The translations under genes and the position numbers were made by a program. Below the pieces are notes generated by a model that was not told where the DNA came from, did not search any database, and saw only the letters and a list, made by a program, of their open reading frames with translations. This document shows positions 7,421-14,972 of a stretch of 17,584 bases of DNA, in pieces. Source of the DNA: Deltaproteobacteria bacterium (GTDB lineage Bacteria > Myxococcota_A > UBA9160 > JAFDET01). The number at the start of each line of letters is the position of its first letter. The first letter of the stretch is position 1. The stretch covers positions 1 to 17,584 of the forward strand of contig JAFDET010000058.1 of the NCBI GenBank assembly GCA_019310195.1. The letters run 5' to 3'.

Positions 7421-8788
7421 ATGGACTTCGACACCACCCCGACTACGCATCCCGCGGACGACTTCGAGCAGGCCCCGGCGGCGGTTACCCCGCCCATCCC
7501 CAGCGCTGCAGGTCGACGCTTCGACCCCGAGGACCCGGCCTTCGTCCTCCGCGAGTACCTGCGCGGCATCGCCGACCTCCCCACCCTCACCCGCGAGCAG
7601 GAGGTCGAGCTGAGCCAGGAGATGCGGGGCCACGAGGCCGCCTACCGTCAGGCGCTGGCCGCCATCCCCTTCACAGCACTCCGCGTGGTGCGCCTCTGGC
7701 GCGAAATCCTCGCGGACGGCCGCGCCACCGCCAGGCTGTCGGCGCACTGGCGGGATCCCGCACACCCGGACCCCGGCCCCACACTGGACCGCGCGCTCGG
7801 TCGGGTCGCCTCACTGCTGGAACGGGGCGTGCGCACCGCGGCCGACCGCGCGGCCCTGGCCCACCAAGTGCTGCGCTCCGGCCTTGCCATGCGCCTGTTC
7901 GACGGCACCTGGGAGGCACTCTGCGAGGACGCGGCCGAAGGGCGAGCCACGCGAACCCAGACCGGGCTTCCGGCCGCCGCCCTGCGCCGGCGCATGGAGG
8001 AGATCGAGACGCACCGGGAGGGACTGATCAGGGCCCGCAACGAGTTCATCCGGCACAACCTCAAGCTGGTGGTCTTCATGGCCAAGGAGTACCGGAACCT
8101 CGGCGTTCTCTTCATCGACCTGATCCAGGAGGGGAACATCGGACTGGTGCGCGCGGTGGAGAAGTTCGACGCCACCCGCGGGTTCAAGTTCTCAACCTAC
8201 GCCGCCTGGTGGATTCGCCAGTCGTTCATCCGGGCGGCCCAGAACCAGTCGCGCACCGTGCGGTTGCCCTCCCACGTCTACGACCTGGCGATTCGTGAGA
8301 AGCGCACGCGCGAGGAGCTGAGCCACAAGCTGGGGCGCGACCCCTCTCGCGAGGAGATGATGGACGCGCTGGGCGTCGAGGACCAGGACATGGAGGCGCT
8401 CTACCGCGCCACGCGCAAGATCGCGTCGCTGGACGCCGAGGCGCCCGGTCGCGAAGACATGCCCTTGGGGGATCTGGTTCGCGACGAGGACAGCGACCCG
8501 ACCGAGGCGATCAACGACGCGGAGATCCAGCCCGTGGTGGGACGGCTGCTGGACATCCTGCCGCCGCGCGAGCGGGCCATCCTGCAGATGCGCTTCGGGC
8601 TGGGGGGCATGGAGGCGCACACGCTCCACGAGGTGGGCCAGCAGCTGGGCCTTTCCCGCGAGCGGGTCCGCCAGATCGAGCGGGCCGCGCTGGATCGCAT
8701 GCGCGCCCCGGCCGCGGCGGGCGGCCTGCACCACGCCCTGGACTCGGCACACGAGCACCACGACACGGCCTTCCGGCCGGGTCCTTGA
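7421..8788 (+). CDS. Sigma-70 family RNA polymerase sigma factor (group 2-like)
   Basis: This 455-residue protein directs RNA polymerase to promoters. Region 1.2 is at about 38-70 (DPAFVLREYLRGIADLPTLT). A variable, Arg/Ala-rich non-conserved region (71-200) follows. Region 2 covers 205-276, with NLKLVVFMAKEY, FIDLIQEGNIGLVRAVEKFD and the -10-reading STYAAWWIRQSFIRA. Region 3 is about 284-340. Region 4 spans 375-428, with the -35-reading helix-turn-helix LHEVGQQLGLSRERVRQIE (402-420). The acidic region 1.1 of housekeeping RpoD is absent and the N-terminus is short, so it is an alternative, RpoS/RpoD-like factor. I chose the ATG at 7421; a TTG at 7385 is in frame but falls in the predicted -35 box. 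It is first in a unit with the fatty-acid synthase and acyltransferase genes. Other CarH/LitR clusters usually carry ECF factors (CarQ, LitS), so this type is unusual. Confidence 0.92.
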   Translation: MDFDTTPTTHPADDFEQAPAAVTPPIPSAAGRRFDPEDPAFVLREYLRGIADLPTLTREQEVELSQEMRGHEAAYRQALAAIPFTALRVVRLWREILADGRATARLSAHWRDPAHPDPGPTLDRALGRVASLLERGVRTAADRAALAHQVLRSGLAMRLFDGTWEALCEDAAEGRATRTQTGLPAAALRRRMEEIETHREGLIRARNEFIRHNLKLVVFMAKEYRNLGVLFIDLIQEGNIGLVRAVEKFDATRGFKFSTYAAWWIRQSFIRAAQNQSRTVRLPSHVYDLAIREKRTREELSHKLGRDPSREEMMDALGVEDQDMEALYRATRKIASLDAEAPGREDMPLGDLVRDEDSDPTEAINDAEIQPVVGRLLDILPPRERAILQMRFGLGGMEAHTLHEVGQQLGLSRERVRQIERAALDRMRAPAAAGGLHHALDSAHEHHDTAFRPGP

Positions 8789-8986
8789 GCGAGCACTCGA
8801 CCTCGAGCGGCGCGAGATCTCGGGGCCTGCGCCGGCCCGAATGCTGGTACGCTATCCGGCGATGACCGCCCAGGGGTTCGCGGCCATCCATGGACACGCG
8901 ATTCGTCTGCGGCGGAAGGGAGTTCCCGAGTGCCCGCATCCCGGGGAGGATGCGGAGTCACGAGGGAGCCTGGAGGTCGCCGCACG

Positions 8987-10261
8987 ATGACCGAAAGCCT
9001 CACCCACGCAAACGAAGAAGACTACGCCCGGCGGTCGCGGCCCGGCGCGTTGGCGCGCGCGGCGCGACGCGCATTGCTCTCCCGGCTGGAGGGGATCGAA
9101 GACGCCATCCTGGTCCTGAAGGATGCCGACGGATCCCACCGCTTCGGCCCACGCGAGTCCGACCTGGAAGCGCGAATCGACGTGCACGATTCACGCTTCT
9201 ACGGCGCATTGGCCCGGCGCGGCAGCGTGGGAGCCGCGGAGTCTTACATGGACGGCCACTGGTCCAGCGAGGACCTGCCTTCGGTCATCCGCGTGCTGGC
9301 CCGAAACGCCGGGCTCGGCCAGGTGGACCGCGGCATCACGCGCCTGATCCAGCCGGGGCTCAAGCTCCTGCACGCCCTGCGGCGCAACCACCGCCGCGGC
9401 GCGCGTCGCAACATCGCCGCCCACTACGACCTGGGCAACGACTTCTTCTCGCTCTTCCTGGACCCGAGCCTGACCTACTCCTCGGCCGTCTTCGAACGCA
9501 GCGACATGAGCCTGGAGGAGGCGCAGACGGCCAAGTACGAGCGTCTGTGCCGCAAGCTCGAGCTGAAGCCCGGAGATCGCGTGCTGGAGATCGGCGGCGG
9601 CTGGGGCGGCTTCGCCCTGCACGCCGCGAGCCGTCACGGCTGCCACGTCACCAGCGCCACGATCTCGCGCGAGCAGTACGAGCTGTCGCGCAAGCGCGTA
9701 GCCCAGGCCGGGCTCGAGGACCGGGTGGACATCCTGTTCTGCGACTACCGGGACCTGGAGGGGACCTTCGACAAGCTGGTGTCCATCGAGATGATCGAGG
9801 CCGTGGGCGTCCGCCACCTGCCCGACTTCTTCCGGGTGTGCAGCGAACGGCTGCGCGCCGACGGCTTGATGGCGCTGCAGGCGATCCTCGTTCCCGATCA
9901 GGCGTGGAAGTCGTCCGTCCGAAACGTGGACTTCGTCAAGCGCTATATCTTCCCCGGCGGGCAACTCGTTTCGCTGGGCGCGATTTCGCGCTGCATCGCC
10001 GCGAAGACGGACCTGCGCATCATCCACCTGGAGGACATCACGTCGCACTACGCCGAGACTCTGCTTCGCTGGCGACGCGCCCTGCACGAGCGCCTGGACG
10101 ACGTGCGGGCCCTGGGCCTCGACGACGGTTTCCTGCGCATGTGGGACTTCTACTTCTGCTACTGCTCCGGCGGCTTCGCCGAGCGCGCCATCCTGGGCAA
10201 CCAGATCGTGTTCTCCAAGGCGCGTGCTCGTCGCGAGCCCGTCCTCGGCGCGCTCGCCTAA
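8987..10261 (+). CDS. cfa: Cyclopropane/methylene fatty-acid synthase family SAM methyltransferase
   Basis: This 424-residue enzyme is predicted to use S-adenosylmethionine to add a methylene or methyl group to unsaturated acyl chains of membrane phospholipids. The SAM motif VLEIGGGWGG is at 199-208, preceded by NIAAHYDLGNDFFSLFLDPSLTYSSAVF (142-169) and followed by SIEMIEAVG (266-274), YIFPGGQL and FYFCYCSGGF near the end. Compared with E. coli Cfa, the bicarbonate-site Cys139 (YSCAY) is Ser166 and the His266 region reads EDITSHYAETL, a pattern I associate with UfaA1/BfaB-like members. The product could therefore be a cyclopropane, a 10-methylene or a methylated furan-type precursor. The ATG at 8987 has GGAGG ten bases upstream; an in-frame GTG at 8930, also with a ribosome site, is the alternative. 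The 198 bp after the sigma gene hold a 10-bp palindrome (8813-8822), a weak extended -10 (TGGTACGCT, 8845-8853) and no convincing gene. Confidence 0.9.
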   Translation: MTESLTHANEEDYARRSRPGALARAARRALLSRLEGIEDAILVLKDADGSHRFGPRESDLEARIDVHDSRFYGALARRGSVGAAESYMDGHWSSEDLPSVIRVLARNAGLGQVDRGITRLIQPGLKLLHALRRNHRRGARRNIAAHYDLGNDFFSLFLDPSLTYSSAVFERSDMSLEEAQTAKYERLCRKLELKPGDRVLEIGGGWGGFALHAASRHGCHVTSATISREQYELSRKRVAQAGLEDRVDILFCDYRDLEGTFDKLVSIEMIEAVGVRHLPDFFRVCSERLRADGLMALQAILVPDQAWKSSVRNVDFVKRYIFPGGQLVSLGAISRCIAAKTDLRIIHLEDITSHYAETLLRWRRALHERLDDVRALGLDDGFLRMWDFYFCYCSGGFAERAILGNQIVFSKARARREPVLGALA

Positions 10262-10283
10262 GGCGCCGCCTGCTGGCGCCCCG

Positions 10284-11279
10284 GTGAAACCGCTCTTCCG
10301 CCGCCTGATCACGATCCCGATGTACTTCGGGCTGCTGGTGCTCGGCGTCGTCACGCTCCCCCTCACGGTTCCGCTGTGCGCCGTGCTGGACGCGGTGCGC
10401 GGGACGCCGCTCGCCCTGACCCGCACCATCCTCTTCTTCACCTGGTACCTGGCCTTCGAATGCGCCGGGATCCTCGCCAGCGGCGCCTTGTGGGTGTGGC
10501 AGCGGATCGCAAAGCCCAGCCGCGAGGCCTGGCTGAACGCCAACTTCCGGCTCAAGTGCTGGTGGACCCAGATGCTGGTGAACGGTGCCCGCCATTGCTT
10601 CGGGCTGCGCTTCGAGATCGAGGGGCTCGACGAGCTTCCGCCCGGTCCCTACCTGCTCTTCATGCGCCATGCCAGCGTGGCCGACACGATCCTGCCCTCC
10701 GCGCTGGTGTCCGCGAAGCACGGCATCGACTTCCGCCACGTGATCAAACGCGAGCTGCTCTGGGATCCGTGCCTGGACCTCTGCGGCAACCGCCTGCCCA
10801 ACTACTTCGTCGATCGCAGCGGAGCCGACAGCGCCCGGGAGATCGCCGGCATCCAGCGGCTGGCCGAGGACCTGGGGCCGCGCGACGGCGTGGCCATCTT
10901 CCCGGAAGGCACGCGCTTCACCGAGGCCAAGAAGACTCGCATCCTGGAGAAGCTCGAGGCCTCGGGCGACCGCGACCTCTACGAGCGCACGCGCGCGCTG
11001 ACCCACGTGCTACCACCGCGGCTGGGCGGGGCGATCGGCCTGCTGGAGGCGGCCGAAGGCGTGGACGCGCTCTTCTGCGCCCACGTGGGCTTCGACGGGA
11101 TCCAGAGCTTCCGCCGGTTCCTGGGCGGAGGCCTGGTCAACCGGACCGTGGTCCTGACATTCTGGATCGTGCCCGGCGCCGACGTGCCGCGGGATCGCGA
11201 CGCGCGCATCGAGTGGCTGTTCGGGCAGTGGCAGCGGGTCGACGACTGGATCGACCAGCGCGGCAAGGTGGAGTCGTGA
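10284..11279 (+). CDS. PlsC-like lysophosphatidate acyltransferase family protein
   Basis: This 331-residue membrane acyltransferase has hydrophobic segments near 10-35 and 48-72. Its catalytic block I is HASVAD, with His129 and Asp134 (HxxxxD). A block II-like FVDRSG follows at 175-180, then block III FPEGTRF (206-212). PlsC-family enzymes acylate 1-acyl-glycerol 3-phosphate to phosphatidic acid; it is longer than E. coli PlsC (about 245 residues), so another lysophospholipid acceptor is possible. The GTG at 10284, 22 bp after the synthase stop, puts the first helix near the N-terminus. An in-frame GTG at 10224 would add 20 residues and overlap the synthase gene. Neither has a good ribosome site. 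As third gene of the sigma-synthase unit it may incorporate modified or replacement acyl chains into phospholipids. Confidence 0.85.
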   Translation: MKPLFRRLITIPMYFGLLVLGVVTLPLTVPLCAVLDAVRGTPLALTRTILFFTWYLAFECAGILASGALWVWQRIAKPSREAWLNANFRLKCWWTQMLVNGARHCFGLRFEIEGLDELPPGPYLLFMRHASVADTILPSALVSAKHGIDFRHVIKRELLWDPCLDLCGNRLPNYFVDRSGADSAREIAGIQRLAEDLGPRDGVAIFPEGTRFTEAKKTRILEKLEASGDRDLYERTRALTHVLPPRLGGAIGLLEAAEGVDALFCAHVGFDGIQSFRRFLGGGLVNRTVVLTFWIVPGADVPRDRDARIEWLFGQWQRVDDWIDQRGKVES

Positions 11280-11348
11280 GCGACGGGGACCTCCTGTCCC
11301 GGCTCGTTCCGGCGTACGTGCCGCGCCTCCCGAGACGTCGAAGTCGGT

Positions 11349-11356
11349 GATACCCT
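11349..11356 (+). promoter_or_regulatory. -10-like element GATACCCT ahead of the acyl-CoA synthetase
   Basis: The sequence TGATACCCT (11348-11356) resembles an extended -10 (TG-N-TACCCT) and stands 24 bp before the synthetase ATG. The 101-bp gap before that gene also has a small GGGAC-N5-GTCCC hairpin (11286-11300) with no T tract. No -35 element is recognisable. The same octamer precedes the M20 gene at 1185-1192. Confidence 0.3.
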
Positions 11357-11380
11357 GGGGCGCCAACTCTAGGAGCCCCC

Positions 11381-12970
11381 ATGGCCGATCAAGCCCCCGC
11401 CCCCGGAAGCTACGACGCCCACGTCCGATCCAATCCCGAGGGCCTGGCTCTCGTCGACGACGAATACCGCCTCACCTGGGACGACTGGGAGGATCACGCC
11501 TGCCGCCTGGGGACCTTCCTGCGCGACCGCTTCGGCCTGCAGGAAGGCGATCGCGTCGCCTGGATGCTCTACAACCGGGCCGAGTTCTACATCCTCAGCT
11601 ACGCGCTCCAGAAGATCGGCTGCATGGGCGTCCCGGTTGGCTACCGGCTGACCGGCCCCGAAGCCGCCTACATCGCCGACAACTCGGATGCCAAGGCGTT
11701 CATCTGCCAGGACGTCTTCGCCGAACGGCTGGCCGGCTCGCTGGCCGAGATGCCGCGCATGTCGGAAGACCGCTTCGTCGTGGTGGGCAACGATGTGGAG
11801 TGGCGCGGTCACCTGCCCAAGCCGCTCTCGTTCCAGGAAGCCCTGGATCAGGGTTCCGGCGAGCGCTTCCTGTCCCTGGGCAGCGCGACCGGCGGCTCCA
11901 TCATCTACACGTCCGGCACCACCGGTCGGCCCAAGGGCGCCTTCCGCGATCCGGGCGACGCCAGCATGCGCGCGGAGATCACGAAGCTGATGATCGGGAT
12001 CGTCGGCGCTTTCGGCTACTCACCGCCGGACCGACACATGCTCACCTGCCCGCTCTACCACTCGGCGCCGCCCGTCTTTGGACTCATCGCCCACCTCCTG
12101 GGCGGGACCGTGATCATCCAACGGCGCTTCGATCCGGAGGAGACCCTGCGCCGCATCCAGGACGAGCAGATCACCTCGGCCTTCGTGGTGCCCACCATGC
12201 TGAACCGGCTCTGCGCGCTGCCGGACGAGGTGGTCGCCCGCTACGACCTCTCCTCGATGCAGCGGCTCATCGTGGGTGCGGCGCCCTTCCCGGACTCCCT
12301 CAAGCGCAAGACCGTGGAACTCTTCCCCAACCCGTGCGTCTACGAGTTCTACGGCGCCACCGAGACCGGGATCAACACGATCATCGGGCCCGACGACATC
12401 CTGCGGAAGCCCGGCTCGTGCGGAACGGTCGCGGCCGGGAACGAACTGCGTATCGTCGACGACGAGGGCAAGCAGGTCCCCACCGGCGAGATCGGAACCC
12501 TCTACGTCAAGAGCCCCGTCCTGATCAGCGGCTACTACAAGAACAAGCAGGCCACGGACGAGTGCATCGAGGACGGCTTCTTCAGCGTGGGCGACATGGC
12601 CCGGCTGGACGACGAAGGCTTCCTCTACATCGTCGACCGCAAGAAGGACATGATCATCTCCGGCGGCGTCAACATCTACCCGGCGGAGATCGAAGTGGAG
12701 CTGCGCACGCATCCCTCGGTCTACGACTGCGCGGTCATCGGCGTGCCCAACGACGACTGGGGCGAGGAGGTCAAGGCGATCGTCCATCTCAAGGAGGGCG
12801 CGCCCGCCGACACCGATGCGATCCAGGAGTACCTCGCCGAGCGGCTGGCCGACTACAAGCTGCCGCGCAGCATCGACTTCGTGGAGGAGCTCCCCTACAA
12901 CCCGTCCGGCAAGGTCTTGAAGAAGGATCTGCGCCAGCGCTACTGGGAAGGCGCCGGCCGCTCGATCTAG
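11381..12970 (+). CDS. AMP-binding acyl-CoA synthetase (fatty-acid-CoA ligase family)
   Basis: This 529-residue enzyme activates a carboxylic acid with ATP to an acyl-adenylate and then an acyl-CoA. Adenylation-superfamily motifs are complete: phosphate-binding YTSGTTGRPKG (176-186), YGATETG (324-330), FSVGD with Asp405, the hinge VDRKKDMIISGGVNIYP (418-434) and the catalytic lysine in NPSGK (Lys511). The ATG has AGGAG five bases upstream. The acid is not identifiable from sequence; a medium- or long-chain fatty, aromatic or terpenoid acid is possible. It is followed 39 bp later by a small membrane-protein gene on the same strand. It begins a new unit downstream of the light-response cluster, separated by 101 bp. 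Confidence 0.92.
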   Translation: MADQAPAPGSYDAHVRSNPEGLALVDDEYRLTWDDWEDHACRLGTFLRDRFGLQEGDRVAWMLYNRAEFYILSYALQKIGCMGVPVGYRLTGPEAAYIADNSDAKAFICQDVFAERLAGSLAEMPRMSEDRFVVVGNDVEWRGHLPKPLSFQEALDQGSGERFLSLGSATGGSIIYTSGTTGRPKGAFRDPGDASMRAEITKLMIGIVGAFGYSPPDRHMLTCPLYHSAPPVFGLIAHLLGGTVIIQRRFDPEETLRRIQDEQITSAFVVPTMLNRLCALPDEVVARYDLSSMQRLIVGAAPFPDSLKRKTVELFPNPCVYEFYGATETGINTIIGPDDILRKPGSCGTVAAGNELRIVDDEGKQVPTGEIGTLYVKSPVLISGYYKNKQATDECIEDGFFSVGDMARLDDEGFLYIVDRKKDMIISGGVNIYPAEIEVELRTHPSVYDCAVIGVPNDDWGEEVKAIVHLKEGAPADTDAIQEYLAERLADYKLPRSIDFVEELPYNPSGKVLKKDLRQRYWEGAGRSI

Positions 12971-13009
12971 CCGAACCGGAAGAACGGGATCGCCGCAAGG
13001 GAGGGAAGC

Positions 13010-13570
13010 GTGCTCTCGCCGGAGCTGGAAGCGCTGCTGTCGCGAATCGACCGGGTCCAGAAGCTGGTCTGGACGGTGCTGACCCTGTCGATCGTGCTCT
13101 ACGGGGCCGTGGCCTTCGCCGTAGCCGGGGGGCGCGAGGGCAGCGAGCTGGGCACGACCCTGCGCCCGCTCTTCTACGTGGCGGCCGCGGGGGCGGCGGG
13201 CCTGTCGTGGCTGCTGCACCGCCGCGCGCGGGCGGCCGCGCCGCCCCGGGGAACCGCGCCGACGGCCGACCCGCTGGCCGGTTCGCGGGACGCGCTGCTG
13301 CGGGGCAACCCGGAAGTGCTGGCGCAGTTCGATCGGCTTCCCGAGCACGAGCGGCGCGCGCTGACGACTGCAGTGCGAAGCTTCACGCCCTGGATGCTGT
13401 GCCTCGTACTCAACGAAGGCGTGGCGATCCTGGGGCTGGTGCTGGCGCTGCTGGCCGGGACACCCGCCGACGTGATCCCGTTCACCATCGCCGCGCTGCT
13501 CCTGAATGCCGCCATGCGCCCGGACAACCGGGGTGCGGTGGAACGCGCCCTGGGGCGGGTCGGGATCTAG
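13010..13570 (+). CDS. Hypothetical four-helix membrane protein
   Basis: I do not recognise a family for this 186-residue protein. It has four likely membrane segments at about 18-40, 51-70, 125-149 and 153-169. A basic, Ala/Pro-rich loop follows the second helix (71-92), then a soluble stretch with LPEHERRALTTAVRSF (110-125) before the third. The GTG start is supported by a GAGG ribosome site five bases upstream. It probably shares an operon with the acyl-CoA synthetase 39 bp before it. Its stop is 11 bp from the end of the convergent transporter gene. A role linked to lipid metabolism is only a guess from position. Confidence 0.75.
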   Translation: MLSPELEALLSRIDRVQKLVWTVLTLSIVLYGAVAFAVAGGREGSELGTTLRPLFYVAAAGAAGLSWLLHRRARAAAPPRGTAPTADPLAGSRDALLRGNPEVLAQFDRLPEHERRALTTAVRSFTPWMLCLVLNEGVAILGLVLALLAGTPADVIPFTIAALLLNAAMRPDNRGAVERALGRVGI

Positions 13571-13581
13571 CCGGGCCAGGC

Positions 13582-14895
13582 CTACTCGAACAGCGCGCGC
13601 AGCGATTGCACCAGGACCACGGCCAGCACGATCGGCACCGGGATTCGCAGCAGCCAGCGCCACAGACCGAACCAGGCCACGCCCTCGGCGCCCGGCCTCA
13701 CCTCCGCCATGGGATCGCGCATGGCCCAGCCGACGAAGAGCGCCAGCATCAGCCCGCCGAAGACCAGGAATACGTTGCCGGCGAGCTGATCCAGAAAGCC
13801 GAGGGTGTCCAGGGAGAGCGCCGAGGGGATGCCCAGCACGGCGATCACGGCGCCGAGCAGCGTGGCCGCGCGGTGCCGGCTCCAGCCCAGGCCGCTGACC
13901 GCGGCGGCCACCACCACCTCGAGCAGCGAGATCGCCGAGGTCAGCGCGCCCACCACCAGGGCGACGAAGAAGAGGGTGCCTACCAGCCGCCCCGCCCCGC
14001 CCATGGATGCGAAGGTCTTGGGAAGCGTGATGAAGAGAGCGCCCACGGTGCTCTCGCCCACGTCGGCCTGAAGCCCCAGCGCGAAGATCAGCGGAAAGAC
14101 CGCCAGCCCGGCGACGAAGGCGACCCCGAAGTCTGCGATGGCGACGACCAACGACTCGTTGGGCAGATGCTCGTTCTGCCCCAGATAGCTGGCGTAGGTC
14201 ATCATGGCGCCCATCCCCAGGGACAGGCTGAAGAACGCCTGCCCCGCCGCGGCCTGGAGGACCTTGGGGTCGGTGAGGGCGCCCAGGTCCGCCTCCAGGT
14301 AGAAGCGGTAGCCGGCACGCGCGCCGTCCAGGGTCGTCGCATACAGCGCCAGCCCCACCACCAGCACGAAGAGCAGCGGCATCAGCACCAGGGCCGTGCG
14401 CTCGATGCCCCGCTTCACGCCGCCGCGAACGATCGCGATGCTGATCGCCATGAACCCCACGTGCCAGGCGATCGACGCGGGCCCGGTGGCCACGGACTCG
14501 AAGAAGGCGCCCGCGTCGGCCGGGAAGCCGCGGACCAGCGCCGTCAGCGCATAACGAAGGGTCCAGCCGGAGATGACGCTGTAGTACGACAGGATCAGGA
14601 AGCCGGTTCCTACGAAGAGCCAGCCCAGCGACGCCCAGCCCCGCCCGCCGTAGTGGGCCAGCGCACCGATGGGACCGCGGCGCGCGCCCCGGCCCAGGAC
14701 GAACTCGGCCAGCAGTACCGGGAGCCCGACCAGCAGGGTGATGCCCAGGTACAGCACCAGGAAGGCGGCGCCCCCGTTCTCCGCCGTCAGGTAGGAGAAG
14801 CGCCACATGTTGCCCAGCCCCACGGCGGAGCCCACCGCCGCCAGCAGGAATCCCGACCGGCTGGCCCACTCTTCCCGGGGCGCGTCCTGATTCAT
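13582..14895 (-). CDS. Sodium-dependent transporter, NSS/SLC6 family
   Basis: This 437-residue protein is a sodium-coupled amino-acid or similar solute symporter of the LeuT/MhsT fold. The N-terminus carries the family hallmark W-x-SRxGFxLAAxGxAVGLGNxWRF (10-33), including the unwound first helix that binds sodium and substrate. The usual Pro after WRF is Ser34 here. I count 11 hydrophobic helices, as in MhsT rather than the 12 of LeuT, consistent with its short length. ADVGESTVGALFITLPKTF lies in the later extracellular gate region. The ATG has GGGGAG four bases upstream. It is transcribed alone, convergent with the small membrane-protein gene and divergent from the VOC gene. The substrate is not predictable from sequence. 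Confidence 0.93.
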   Translation of the reverse strand: MNQDAPREEWASRSGFLLAAVGSAVGLGNMWRFSYLTAENGGAAFLVLYLGITLLVGLPVLLAEFVLGRGARRGPIGALAHYGGRGWASLGWLFVGTGFLILSYYSVISGWTLRYALTALVRGFPADAGAFFESVATGPASIAWHVGFMAISIAIVRGGVKRGIERTALVLMPLLFVLVVGLALYATTLDGARAGYRFYLEADLGALTDPKVLQAAAGQAFFSLSLGMGAMMTYASYLGQNEHLPNESLVVAIADFGVAFVAGLAVFPLIFALGLQADVGESTVGALFITLPKTFASMGGAGRLVGTLFFVALVVGALTSAISLLEVVVAAAVSGLGWSRHRAATLLGAVIAVLGIPSALSLDTLGFLDQLAGNVFLVFGGLMLALFVGWAMRDPMAEVRPGAEGVAWFGLWRWLLRIPVPIVLAVVLVQSLRALFE

Positions 14896-14948
14896 GAGAC
14901 TCCCCTCGCGATCGCGGGGGGTGGTCGCGAAGCATAGCCCCCGCGCAC

Positions 14949-14967
14949 GGAACGCGGTAACCGTTCC
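14949..14967. repeat. Inverted repeat GGAACG-N7-CGTTCC before the VOC gene
   Basis: A perfect 6-bp inverted repeat (14949-14954 and 14962-14967) ends five bases before the VOC start codon, in the 77-bp divergent gap between the transporter and VOC genes. It occupies the place of the ribosome site, so it could be an operator or an RNA hairpin masking the start. The same gap also has the palindrome CGCGATCGCG (14907-14916). No clear promoter hexamers are visible. Confidence 0.35.
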
Positions 14968-14972
14968 GAGCC

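Noticed and set aside
8813..8822. CGAGATCTCG palindrome between sigma and synthase genes
   Set aside because: A single 10-bp palindrome in high-GC DNA, without repeats or promoter elements around it, is not enough to call an operator.
8930..8986. GTG at 8930 as start of the fatty-acid synthase
   Set aside because: It would add 19 Gly/Arg-rich residues with no family resemblance; ATG 8987 has its own GGAGG. It cannot be fully excluded.
8862..8990. Small 42-codon open frame ending in ATGA overlap with the fatty-acid synthase start
   Set aside because: No ribosome site and no similarity I recognise. I considered a DUF2256-type small protein, common in LitR regulons, but its CxxC-type pattern is absent.
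11286..11300. GGGAC-N5-GTCCC hairpin as terminator of the sigma-synthase-PlsC unit
   Set aside because: The stem is only 5 bp and no T tract follows, so it is not a convincing intrinsic terminator.
11347..14937. Plus-strand open frame of 1196 codons
   Set aside because: It crosses three genes with intact family motifs in other frames; Arg/Gly/His-rich shadow translation.
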